From NCBI RefSeq assembly GCF_002953935.1, contig NZ_CP026514.1, positions 310,001 through 374,000 of the forward strand: DNA of 64,000 bases. Reading direction: 5' to 3'. Numbering within the stretch: the first letter of the stretch is position 1; each line of letters starts with the position of its first letter. A program made the position numbers and the translations under genes. This document shows positions 12,685 to 19,703 of this stretch, piece after piece. The DNA is from Arthrobacter sp. PGP41 (GTDB taxonomy: Bacteria > Actinomycetota > Actinomycetes > Actinomycetales > Micrococcaceae). The notes under the pieces are model-generated. The model saw only the letters and a list, made by a program, of their open reading frames with translations. It was not told the DNA's origin and did not search any database.

Positions 12685-12725
12685 AGCCCGGGCGGGAATC
12701 CATCCTGCCCGGGTTTCTGCTTTCT
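12685..12725 (+). terminator. terminator after pstB
   Basis: CCCGGGC (12687-12693) pairs with GCCCGGG (12707-12713), extended inward by GGGA/TCCT and outward by AG/TT pairs, followed by a T-rich stretch (TTTCTGCTTTCT). Confidence 0.85.
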
Positions 12726-12828
12726 CCTGCCGGGGCGGCTTCAGAACGCGTGTTGTCCAAGGCCCCGCCATTTAGTAAGCTCAGCTAGATACTTGTCTAA
12801 CTAGTAAATTGCAGGCTTAGGAGCTTTC

Positions 12829-13149
12829 TTGACACAGACGGGGCATGGCCTTGTGGGCCATCACTTCAAAGTTTCCGGAAATCCCGGACGGGAAGATCCG
12901 GCAGGGATGGCCGTCAGGAGAGAAGCAGCAGGCGGGGAGCACCTCTCCGCGGTCTGGCGCACCAGCTCCTACCTGGAGAGCGTCCAGTGGGAACTCGATG
13001 CCGCCCACGAATCCCTTAGGGAAGCTGTCCAAGAGGCAGCCAGCTCCGGAGTGGACCACGGCGCGCTCCTCCAGGCGGCGAACATGACGTCCCAGGAACT
13101 GGAAGCGGCCCTGCTGGACGCCCCGTCCGCCTGGCCGGCAGGGATTTAG
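12829..13149 (+). CDS. small protein of unknown function
   Basis: A 106-residue protein. The likely start is TTG at 12829 with AGGAG five bases upstream. The N-terminal half is Gly/Arg-rich and may be disordered; the C-terminal half (about residues 45-100) is helical, with LREAVQEAASSGVDHGALLQ followed by MTSQELEAALLDAP, a pattern that resembles a small helix-turn-helix, but no family is recognised. Upstream, at 12784-12812, the DNA is AT-rich with TAGATACTTGTCTA, a possible operator. It converges with the next gene with one base between stops. Confidence 0.55.
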   Translation: MTQTGHGLVGHHFKVSGNPGREDPAGMAVRREAAGGEHLSAVWRTSSYLESVQWELDAAHESLREAVQEAASSGVDHGALLQAANMTSQELEAALLDAPSAWPAGI

Positions 13150-13150
13150 C

Positions 13151-13558
13151 CTACTCCGGAACTTCAAGCTGGAAACCGCACCGGCAGCGCAGGACCCGCG
13201 TGGGCAGCGAGACCATGTTCAGGGCACCTCCGTTGTTGCTGCTGCGGTAGCAGAGCCGTTCGACCTCGAACTCGGCTTCTTCCATGGGAAACCCGCAGTG
13301 GATGTACTCATCGCCGAACAGGATGACCTGCGCCATCCAGCGCACCTGGTGCAGCGCCGCCGCCACATCCCGTGCATAAGCGAGGTGTTCCTGGAACAGC
13401 CGGCAGTCGTTGCAGGTGTAGGCAACGGTGACCAGGTCCCCGTTGGCTGCCCCCATCGCCCTGATGGCGTGGATGGTTAATCGATGTTCGGTCCCGCAGG
13501 TTTCGCAGCGCAGCTGCCGCGGCTGGGGCAGGGAACGCCGGGGATTCGAAGTAGACAT
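13151..13558 (-). CDS. putative zinc-ribbon protein of unknown function
   Basis: A 135-residue protein with three cysteine pairs: CETC (about residues 18-21), CNDC (about 49-52) and CRC near 125, plus HCGF. The spacing suggests one or two zinc ribbons. The middle section is helical (YARDVAAALHQVRWMAQVIL). There is no signal peptide. Its function is unknown. It ends one base from the convergent gene before it. Confidence 0.65.
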   Translation of the reverse strand: MSTSNPRRSLPQPRQLRCETCGTEHRLTIHAIRAMGAANGDLVTVAYTCNDCRLFQEHLAYARDVAAALHQVRWMAQVILFGDEYIHCGFPMEEAEFEVERLCYRSSNNGGALNMVSLPTRVLRCRCGFQLEVPE

Positions 13559-13760
13559 GATGCCTGATCATTTCCGCGAGGTGCATCCATGCCGCCGATA
13601 TGCTGCAGCGGCCCAGTCCGCGGCCCTGCACCCGGCGGCGGATGTCCGGCCCCGGAAATCGTGAGCACGGGATTCCGGAGACTTACTCTCGAATCTACGT
13701 CACCGTGATCAGCGTGTACAGGGGAACCTAAAACCCGCATGACGCCGGGACGTACCAGGT

Positions 13761-14774
13761 TCAGCCAGCCACCGGGGTGAGCGCCAAAGCCAGCACGAAT
13801 GCCAGTGCAGCCGTGGCGGCGGGGGTGAGGACCCAGAGCCCCACGATCCGGATCACCAGCTTCCGGTTAGTCACGGAAAAATGCTGGTTCTCTCCCGCCC
13901 CGAGGACCGCCGAAGTCACAGTGTGTGTGGTGGACAACGGCCAATGGAGCCCAATGGCACCCACAAAAAGCATTACGGCGCTGAAAGTCTGGGCCACAGA
14001 CCCGCGCAGCGGATCCACCCGGGTAATTCTGTACCCGATTGTGTGCGAGATCCGCCAGCCGCCGAACATGGTCCCGGCGGCGATCATCACCGCTGTCAGC
14101 AGCATCACCCACAGGGGCAACGAGCCGCCGTCGGCATACCCGGCCGCCAACAGCGCCAGCAGCAGCACGGCGCTCACCCGCTGCCCGTCCTGCAGGCCGT
14201 GTCCGAAAGCCACGGCCCCGGCCGCCACTGCCTGGCTCCGGCGGAAGCGGTGGTTGACCACATTGGGCTGGGAGTAGCGGGCGGCCCAGGTGGCCGGATA
14301 CACCAGCATGAAGGCGCCGCTGTACGCGACGAGCGGGGACAGCACCAGCGGAAGTACTACCTGGAAGAGCAGGGACTGGTCCACCCCTCCGACGCCGGTG
14401 CCGCCCACCGCCAGGCTGGCCAGTCCGGCGCCGGCAAGTCCGCCCACCAGGGCATGGGTGGATGAGGCGGGGATGCCGCGCCACCACAGCAAAATTCCCC
14501 ATGCGCACGCGCTGGCCAGCCCGGCCACCAGGATGCTGAGGCCCTGCGGCCCCGGAGGAAGGCTGATCCATGCCCGGCTGATGGCCACAGCCAGGCCGGC
14601 GCTCAGGAGGGCGCCAACGAAGTTGAAGAAGGCTGCCAGCAGCACTGCGACGCTGGGGGTGAGTGCCCTTGTGCGGACCGCAAGCGCGACCGAGGTGGAC
14701 GCGTCACGGAAGCCGTTGAGGAAGGCGAACGCCGCAGACAGCAGGACCACCATGCCGAAGATGACCGCTGTCAC
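13761..14774 (-). CDS. pit: low-affinity inorganic phosphate transporter (PiT family)
   Basis: A 337-residue membrane protein with about ten spans. Both PiT signature repeats are present: NGFRDAS near residue 20 with SSTHALVGGLAGAG near 105, and HGLQDGQR near 190 with STTHTVTSAVLGAG near 285. These form the two inverted halves of the SLC20/PiT fold that symports phosphate with protons or cations. The start is a GTG at 14774, one base after the stop of the DUF47 gene, so the two are co-translated. It provides a second phosphate uptake route close to pstSCAB; no PHO-box-like repeat is visible before this pair. Confidence 0.93.
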   Translation of the reverse strand: MTAVIFGMVVLLSAAFAFLNGFRDASTSVALAVRTRALTPSVAVLLAAFFNFVGALLSAGLAVAISRAWISLPPGPQGLSILVAGLASACAWGILLWWRGIPASSTHALVGGLAGAGLASLAVGGTGVGGVDQSLLFQVVLPLVLSPLVAYSGAFMLVYPATWAARYSQPNVVNHRFRRSQAVAAGAVAFGHGLQDGQRVSAVLLLALLAAGYADGGSLPLWVMLLTAVMIAAGTMFGGWRISHTIGYRITRVDPLRGSVAQTFSAVMLFVGAIGLHWPLSTTHTVTSAVLGAGENQHFSVTNRKLVIRIVGLWVLTPAATAALAFVLALALTPVAG

Positions 14775-14775
14775 C

Positions 14776-15393
14776 TCAGGATTCCTTGACGATGAGGCTG
14801 CCTACCTGGGTGGCGATCCGCCGCATGTCCTTGGTGACTTCCACCAGCTGGTTGGCGATGTCCCGGTTACGGGAATACTGCGCCCACTTCATGTCCGCGA
14901 TCATGTCCGCCACCCATACGCGGTGGGTGCGTTCGGCGCGCTTGGTGAGGCGGAGGATTTCGATCCAGTAATCCTCGAGGTCATCGAGGTTGTTGAGCCG
15001 GCGCATGGCATCCACGGTCAGTTCAGCCTGCCGGCTGATGATCTCCAGCTGGTCTGCGGCCCGCTTGGGCAGCCGCTCCAGCTTGTAGAGGGCCACCAGC
15101 TCCGCAGCCGCGTCCATCTTCTCCATCGCCTCGTTGAGGTAGCGGGAGAGCGCGTACATGTCCTCGCGGGGTAGGGGATTCACGAAACTGGACCGCATAT
15201 GCGTCAGGAGGGCGAAGTGCAGCTCCGCGGACTTCGCCTCGTGGTTGTGCATGTCCTCTACCAGCTTGTCGTGTTCAGCTGCAGGGACGCCAAGAATTTC
15301 AGCCAGGGTGGCGGCTGCCAGCACAATCTGCTGGGCCAACTGGGAAAGGAGGTCCAGCCCGGCGGGCTCCTGGGGGAAAAGGCGCAGCTTCAC
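14776..15393 (-). CDS. DUF47 (PhoU-like) partner of PiT
   Basis: A 205-residue, almost entirely helical cytoplasmic protein with the DUF47 pattern: FPQEP near the start, then HNHEAKSAELHFALLTHM with acidic metal-binding positions, LPREDMYALSRYLNEAMEKM, and a second half repeating the same helical layout. DUF47 proteins are PhoU relatives that almost always sit beside PiT transporters and are thought to regulate them. The start is GTG 15393. Confidence 0.9.
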   Translation of the reverse strand: MKLRLFPQEPAGLDLLSQLAQQIVLAAATLAEILGVPAAEHDKLVEDMHNHEAKSAELHFALLTHMRSSFVNPLPREDMYALSRYLNEAMEKMDAAAELVALYKLERLPKRAADQLEIISRQAELTVDAMRRLNNLDDLEDYWIEILRLTKRAERTHRVWVADMIADMKWAQYSRNRDIANQLVEVTKDMRRIATQVGSLIVKES

Positions 15394-15709
15394 GTGTTTA
15401 CCGGTCTCCGGGGAAAAGTACGGGCGGGGTGTTGCTGCCGTGTGACTTGACCCCGGCGCGCAACTGAGCCAACTCTACCGGCCCGTAACTTGGCGCCTGG
15501 AAACAGGCCCGGAATGTCCGGAAAGACGGGAGGAAAAGTGGCAGAAAAATGGTGCCGAACCGGATACGCCTCTCGGCGGTAGGCCGCTCTAGGCGGCTAA
15601 TTGTTGAAGCCCGGGGGTTTCGCGGCTCGGCACCGATTTCAGTTTTCTACTTTGCCTGGCGCAAGTCAATCTTGACAGATTGGGCAACGGCGGGGCAGGC
15701 GGGCCGGTT
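15394..15709. other. intergenic stretch without a gene
   Basis: A 316-bp gap between the start of the DUF47-PiT pair and the end of the next minus-strand gene. I see no open frame with a ribosome site. CAATCT-TGAC-AGATTG at 15667-15682 is a perfect short inverted repeat just past the stop of the 15710-16369 gene and may be a weak terminator for it. Confidence 0.4.
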
Positions 15710-16369
15710 TCAGTCGAGTTCGCCCAGCCGCCACGCATTCGCCGCATGCTCCAGGTCCTCAGCGGTTTTCACAAGCTGGTGCGAGTTCCGGGTGAGTTTG
15801 CTGGCGTGTGCTTCGTTGCCGTGCTCGGCACCGTCGGCGATGGTCGCCTGGCCGAGTGCCACAACCCGGCAAAAGGCTGCGGAACGTTCCAGCGCGACGT
15901 CGAACTCGCCGTCGAACGCGCCGGAGAGGATGGCATCCGCCATGGCCCGCATCTCATCGGCGCCCGGCGGTTCGGCCGCTCCGGCCACCACGTTGGACAC
16001 CTGGGCTGTGTCCTTGCCGGCCCGGAAGTACACGGAAATGCGCTCGGGGTCCTGGACCGTGGCGGCACGCAGGGCGTAGAGGCGCCATAACGCGCCGGGC
16101 AGTGAACGCGCCGGACTTTCGGCCCACATTTCCGCGATGGCCTCCAGCCCCTGCTCGTCGGCGAGCTTCACCAGGCGCTCAGTGACCACGGGATCGTCAC
16201 TGTCGCGGCCGTGGCGGACCAAGGCCTGGGCCGCGAGGTGGGCCGCCTCAGACACCCGCGCGGGATCCGCGCCCCCGGTAAAGGGCTCGAAGTCGATGGG
16301 AGCGAAGGGCTTGGGCTTATGGTGCCGGTTCGCGCCGCCGTAAGGACTGGATCCTGCTTGCTCACTCAT
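15710..16369 (-). CDS. conserved actinobacterial protein of unknown function
   Basis: A 219-residue protein. The first 35 residues are polar and Pro/Gly-rich (KPKPFAPIDFEPFTGGADP); the rest is helical, Ala-rich and without membrane spans or an obvious active site. From memory, similar proteins in Arthrobacter are sometimes labelled RNA polymerase beta subunit, but nothing in the sequence supports that: there is no double-psi barrel or catalytic motif. The start at 16369 (MSEQAGSS) is the first ATG. The function is unknown. Confidence 0.7.
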   Translation of the reverse strand: MSEQAGSSPYGGANRHHKPKPFAPIDFEPFTGGADPARVSEAAHLAAQALVRHGRDSDDPVVTERLVKLADEQGLEAIAEMWAESPARSLPGALWRLYALRAATVQDPERISVYFRAGKDTAQVSNVVAGAAEPPGADEMRAMADAILSGAFDGEFDVALERSAAFCRVVALGQATIADGAEHGNEAHASKLTRNSHQLVKTAEDLEHAANAWRLGELD

Positions 16370-16558
16370 GCCCCCACGCTACTCCTGTGCCAAGGCGGAA
16401 ATCGAGCATCCGTTGCTGTTGGCGGTCGCAGGATTCCGCGGCCGACGGCGGACGGGCAGCTTCGTGCGAACGCGCCGGAACCATGGGTTAGAGTATTAAC
16501 GTCCAGAAATGGATTGGGCCGAGTTGGCCAGCGCTTACGGCGTTGCACCATCCGGCGG

Positions 16559-16631
16559 GGGCCTTTAGCTCAGTTGGTAGAGCATCGGACTTTTAATCCG
16601 TGGGTCGTGGGTTCGAGCCCCACAGGGCCCA
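16559..16631 (+). tRNA. tRNA-Lys (anticodon TTT)
   Basis: A 73-nt cloverleaf: acceptor GGGCCTT/AGGGCCC with discriminator A, D-arm GCTC/GAGC, anticodon loop CTTTTAA (anticodon TTT), T-arm GTGGG-TTCGAGC-CCCAC. CCA is not encoded. The outermost anticodon-stem pair is T-T, otherwise the structure is regular. Confidence 0.96.
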
Positions 16632-16651
16632 CTCTTCTAGCGAAGAGTGGA

Positions 16652-16692
16652 AACCCCCGGTTCCTTGCACCAGCAGGGAACCGGGGGTTTTT
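16652..16692 (+). terminator. terminator after tRNA-Lys
   Basis: AACCCCCGGTTCC (16652-16664) pairs perfectly with GGAACCGGGGGTT (16677-16689), followed by a T-run: a 13-bp stem. Confidence 0.93.
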
Positions 16693-17174
16693 CCTTGACT
16701 TCATGCAGGATTCGAGCATCAGGGGCCGGTGTCATTATCAGAAGTCGTTCGCACTGAATGTCCGGAATCGGAACGCGCCCAGGCTCGTTCAGGCATCCTC
16801 AGAAGTGGAGATCAATTCCGGCAGATGAGTGTTTTACCGTAGGGACACCTGGGCTGTTGGCCACGTTGAATGTCGTGAAATTGATTTGGGTGACTTTCAG
16901 GCCGCACCGGACCTTGGCGTTGATCCGCATGACCGTCTTCCGGCAATCGGATGTCAACAGTCCCGTGCAGCAGGGGGCTTGGAAAACCGCCCACAAGGTC
17001 CTCGTGCCGTCCTGGCACGGAAGGTCCGCCGGAAGTCAATCGGCGCCCGAATATTCAAATAAGATTATGCACGCATTCAGAGTTATGCCCGTCACACTTC
17101 GGGTGGAGCTCCTGCGACGTGGTGCGGATCGATGACCCGATTGCCGCCGCGCGCTTAGGGAAAGGGAGAACGTT
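16693..17174. other. non-coding or decayed stretch after the tRNA
   Basis: About 480 bp downstream of the tRNA-Lys terminator. Frames are short, overlapping and lack ribosome sites. Parts are unusually AT-rich for this genome (for example around 17045-17090, GAATATTCAAATAAGATTATG). I find no recognisable gene. It is the left edge of an accessory patch that runs to about 20.4 kb. Confidence 0.5.
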
Positions 17175-17303
17175 ATGTCCGAAACTGCCGCCTTGGACGT
17201 CATGGCCGTTTCATATGGATCTGCAGCCATTCATCACCTTGGGTGCCGCCTGGTTTGGACAAAATGTACTGGCTTCGGGATCACGGCCGGGGAAAGCCTG
17301 TGA
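17175..17303 (+). CDS. possible small leader protein, 42 residues
   Basis: A short frame beginning MSETAALDVMAVSYG at an ATG with AGGGAGAA eight to ten bases upstream, the best ribosome site in this patch. Its TGA overlaps the GTG of the next gene by four bases (GTGA at 17300-17303), so it may couple translation into the alpha-CTD-like protein. No homology is recognised. It could also be the worn 5' end of an older gene. Confidence 0.35.
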   Translation: MSETAALDVMAVSYGSAAIHHLGCRLVWTKCTGFGITAGESL

Positions 17304-17650
17304 ACGCCTCACCCCGGGAACGGGAGCTCGCCCGGTTTCGCCCTGTCACTGAACTCGCCCTCCCCTCAAGAGCAACAAATGCTCTGCTTCGGAACGGAGT
17401 GCGCTCGGTGGGACAATTGATCGCCCGGTCAAAAGAGGACCTCATGACAGAGATCATGGGTCTTGGGGAAGGAATGCTTAAGGTCATCGAGGCCTCACTC
17501 GCCCTGGAAAACCTTTCGCTCGCACCAACGGATAAACCTTCTGTGGCGTTTGCCCAGGTACCACCACGCCGCGGTCGGAGCCGATCCAAGACCGATCGCC
17601 ACGTCACCAACCACAAGGCATGGATCGGGCCAAGGGACGACAATCCCTGA
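17300..17650 (+). CDS. free-standing RNA polymerase alpha-CTD-like protein
   Basis: A 116-residue protein whose residues 10-70 align with the C-terminal domain of RNA polymerase alpha: FRPVTELALPSRATNALLRN corresponds to the segment with E. coli Arg265 and Asn268 (here in SRATN), followed by GVRSVGQLIARSKEDL and GLGEGMLKVIEASL, the second helix-hairpin-helix half. Lys298/Ser299 of the E. coli domain are not conserved. The tail is basic (PPRRGRSRSKTDRH). No N-terminal alpha domain is present. It could bind UP-element-like or minor-groove DNA; that role is inferred. The GTG start is chosen because of the four-base overlap with the preceding small frame; starts at 17243 or 17264 are possible. 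Confidence 0.6.
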   Translation: MNASPRERELARFRPVTELALPSRATNALLRNGVRSVGQLIARSKEDLMTEIMGLGEGMLKVIEASLALENLSLAPTDKPSVAFAQVPPRRGRSRSKTDRHVTNHKAWIGPRDDNP

Positions 17651-17654
17651 CCTG

Positions 17655-17840
17655 GGAGGGAGGTCTTTCACGCTCCGGCCCGGGCGGTCCAGCCTGCACA
17701 CCCACAGCGTGTCACGTTCGCGCAGATTGTCCAGCGCCTGGTTGAGGCGGGGGCATTAGGGCTTGGCGCCGCTGATCGTGTCTTTGTAGACCTTGTCGCA
17801 CCCGGCCTTCTGTAGGGCGTCGCTCGACTGTCCCCGCATG
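17655..17840 (-). pseudogene. serine recombinase (resolvase/invertase) remnant
   Basis: Read on the minus strand, the DNA gives DALQKAGCDKVYKDTISGAK, a stop, then a stretch ending LRERDTLWVCRLDRPGRSVK DL. This is the familiar part of the catalytic domain of Tn3-type resolvases after the active Ser. An in-frame TAA interrupts it, and both the catalytic N-terminus and the DNA-binding C-terminus are missing. It is a fossil of a mobile element. Confidence 0.7.
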
Positions 17841-17947
17841 GATCAACCAACCACGGGAAACCACCAAGGAGAAGCAGACCAGCTCCCGTTGGTGCCGTCC
17901 AGCCTGAAAAATTCCGCCGTCAAACCCCGGGAGCTTGCACCGGGATC

Positions 17948-18301
17948 CTAGAGTTGTAAGCCAAAGGTACGCATCTGTTCTCGGCCTTCTTCGGTGATTC
18001 GATCCGGTCCCCAGGGCGGCATCCAGACCCAGTTTAAACGCCATTCCTGGACAACGCCGTTCATCGCTCTGCCAACCTGCTCCTCGATGACCTCGGCCAA
18101 AGGGCAGGCCGCCGAGGTCAACGTCATTGTGATCACCACTGCGCTGCCCTCCCCATACTCAAGACTGTAAAGGAGCCCGAGATCGACGACATTGGCTCCC
18201 AGCTCCGGGTCAAAGACCTCCTTGAGGGCTTCCTCCACATCCTCAAGGGGCATCGGGGCGGAGTTTGCTGCAGTTCTCGGGCTGATCTCTGTCTCAGACA
18301 C
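17948..18301 (-). CDS. DUF59 / SufT-like iron-sulfur assembly factor
   Basis: A 117-residue protein of the MIP18/DUF59 family. Landmarks are LEDVEEALKEVFDPELGANV, VDLGLLYSL, the conserved Cys in TSAACPLAEVIEEQ, and WRLNWVWMPPWGP, which closely matches SufT at the end of actinobacterial suf operons. It helps iron-sulfur cluster maturation in the cytoplasm. It is away from any suf genes here, so it is probably an accessory paralogue. The GTG start at 18301 has AAGGA just upstream and lies inside the end of another small frame. An iron-box-like palindrome is 270 bp upstream. Confidence 0.82.
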   Translation of the reverse strand: MSETEISPRTAANSAPMPLEDVEEALKEVFDPELGANVVDLGLLYSLEYGEGSAVVITMTLTSAACPLAEVIEEQVGRAMNGVVQEWRLNWVWMPPWGPDRITEEGREQMRTFGLQL

Positions 18302-18494
18302 TGTTCCTTCTTATGCCGTGGCACACCGCTACCGCCCAGCGACCGCAGCCCGGCGGACGGCTACGCAAGGCGCCGGCCGCCCACTTCTGCAGTTCCTGCA
18401 GTCTGAACCTGAAATTGAGCAGCTCCCAGCAGGGTGTCCGCCCCGCGAGAGTCGTCTGCACGGCGGGGACAAGATCCGCGTCGAGTGTCTTCAA
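18294..18494 (-). CDS. possible small protein coupled to the DUF59 gene
   Basis: A 66-residue frame starting at TTG 18494 with GGAAG seven bases upstream (LKTLDADLVPAVQ...). Its stop overlaps the DUF59 start by eight bases, which suggests coupling. It has a basic C-terminus with two Cys. I recognise no family, and composition gives no strong sign of selection, so it may be a decayed gene. Confidence 0.3.
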   Translation of the reverse strand: MKTLDADLVPAVQTTLAGRTPCWELLNFRFRLQELQKWAAGALRSRPPGCGRWAVAVCHGIRRNSV

Positions 18495-18565
18495 ACAGGC
18501 ACTTCCATTACGTCATGCGCTTGTTCATGTAGCTCAAAGACTCCTGCTACAGTCTACCGCGGAAG

Positions 18566-18584
18566 CAAGGTAAGCCTTACCTAA
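18566..18584. promoter_or_regulatory. iron box (DtxR/IdeR-type), site 1
   Basis: CAAGGTAAGCCTTACCTAA matches the IdeR/DtxR consensus TTAGGTTAGGCTAACCTAA at 14 of 19 positions and contains the palindrome AGGTAAG-C-CTTACCT. It lies upstream of the minus-strand pair ending in the DUF59 gene. Confidence 0.65.
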
Positions 18585-18975
18585 GCAACCGCTATCCTGT
18601 GATCATAGTTTGAAAGCGGCTCCTTGAAAACACGCATCTGACGCTTCGTTAATGGGGCCGACGCAAGTAACCGGGACAAGCCGGGCGGATATGGCCTACC
18701 CGTAGCCGGTGGGGCCGAGTTGGGCCAGTTCACCACGGTGACGGCCCCGAATGGTGCCTTCCTGGGCGTACACCATGGCAATTTCAGGCGTCCCTGGGTC
18801 CCATCCCTACTGCAGTCGCGTTTATGGGGCAAAGCCGCGTCGCCGGAATGGTGTCCTCCGGCGGTCTGTTGACGTCTTCGTCCCCAGCGTGCACGGCGCA
18901 GGACGTGCGGAGATGGCCTCGCAGAGAGATCGACGGCTGCCCCGCCGAGCGCGTGCCGCATCCCCGAATGGACAA

Positions 18976-18994
18976 ATAGGTAAGGCTTCCCTAA
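18976..18994 (+). promoter_or_regulatory. iron box (DtxR/IdeR-type), site 2
   Basis: ATAGGTAAGGCTTCCCTAA matches the IdeR/DtxR consensus at 15 of 19 positions; the extended inverted repeat AGGTAAGG/CCTAACCT spans 18978-18997. It is about 25 bp before the bfd start, so it may be a binding site controlling bfd-bfr by iron. Confidence 0.65.
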
Positions 18995-19021
18995 CCTTGA
19001 ACTCCGAGGAAGGAGGGCGCC

Positions 19022-19225
19022 ATGATCGTCTGTCACTGCAAGGTAGTCAGCGACCGTGACATCCAGGCTGCCCTCGCTGACTGCGCCGGCTCGGTCGGGG
19101 CCGTCTGCCGCAGCACCGGGGCCGCCCAGGACTGCGGTTCCTGCATCTTTACGGTGAAGGCACTGGTGTGCCAGTATCGAGAGCAAGAACAAGCATTCCT
19201 GGAGGTCGACGGTGCAGCCAGCTAG
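19022..19225 (+). CDS. bfd: bacterioferritin-associated ferredoxin
   Basis: A 67-residue [2Fe-2S] protein with the Bfd cysteine pattern: CHC at residues 4-6 and CGSC near residues 39-42. Bfd docks on bacterioferritin and passes electrons through its haem to release stored iron. The ATG has AGGAAGGAGG upstream, a very strong site. An iron box lies just before it. The last 14 bases overlap the start of bfr, and the pair forms an iron store/release module flanked by mobile-element remains. Confidence 0.92.
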   Translation: MIVCHCKVVSDRDIQAALADCAGSVGAVCRSTGAAQDCGSCIFTVKALVCQYREQEQAFLEVDGAAS

Positions 19226-19703
19226 CCCACGGATCACAGAGCTCCTCAACGACGCGCTCACCTTGGAGCTCACCGTCACGAACACCTACTTCCTCCACGC
19301 CCGGATGCTCGACAACTGGGGCCTCAGCGCACTCGGCAAGGTCTTCTATGAACTGTCCATCGACGAGATGCGCGACGCCGACGACCTGATCAACCGGATC
19401 CTCATGTTCGACGGCCATCCCAACGTGCAGAAGCTGGGAGCCATCACCGTCGGCGAGACGGCGCAAGAGATGCTCTCCCTCGCGCTCGTCAGCGAGAAGG
19501 CGGCCGTTACGCAGTTCAACGCCTCGGCGAAGGAGTGCCGCGAGCTCGGTGACCATGGCACCGCCGCGGTTTTCGAGGACATGGTCCGCGACGAGGAGAA
19601 GCACGCCGACTGGTTTGAGGGGCAGCTCGACGCGATCGAACGCGTCGGCGTCGAGGCGTACCTCGCCCAGCACATCGCGGCCGGCACCGGCCCGCAGGGC
19701 TGA
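19212..19703 (+). CDS. bfr: bacterioferritin with altered ferroxidase ligand
   Basis: A 163-residue four-helix ferritin starting at GTG 19212, with GGAGG inside the end of bfd. Aligned by eye with E. coli Bfr, the ferroxidase ligands Glu18 (LTLEL), Glu51 (IDEM), Glu94 (LVSEK), Glu127 and His130 (DEEKHADW) are kept, as is the haem ligand Met52 (DEMRDAD). His54 of E. coli, however, is Asp here. Bacterioferritins form 24-subunit shells storing ferric mineral. The substitution would change one iron site and might slow or alter oxidation; that is inference. It sits directly after bfd. Confidence 0.92.
   Translation: MQPASPRITELLNDALTLELTVTNTYFLHARMLDNWGLSALGKVFYELSIDEMRDADDLINRILMFDGHPNVQKLGAITVGETAQEMLSLALVSEKAAVTQFNASAKECRELGDHGTAAVFEDMVRDEEKHADWFEGQLDAIERVGVEAYLAQHIAAGTGPQG

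Larger units (their letters stand above)
18495..19021. other. regulatory/decayed stretch before bfd
   Basis: About 530 bp that hold two iron-box-like palindromes (18566-18584 and 18976-18994) and no convincing gene. Between them, minus-strand frames give short protein-like fragments that are broken repeatedly; I cannot name their source. Confidence 0.45.

Noticed and set aside
15710..16369. RNA polymerase beta subunit
   Set aside because: I recall this label on similar proteins, but the 219-residue helical sequence has no polymerase motif.
18581..19285. A 234-residue minus-strand frame across the bfd promoter
   Set aside because: It runs over bfd and the iron box and has no domain. Protein-like fragments within it are broken across frames.
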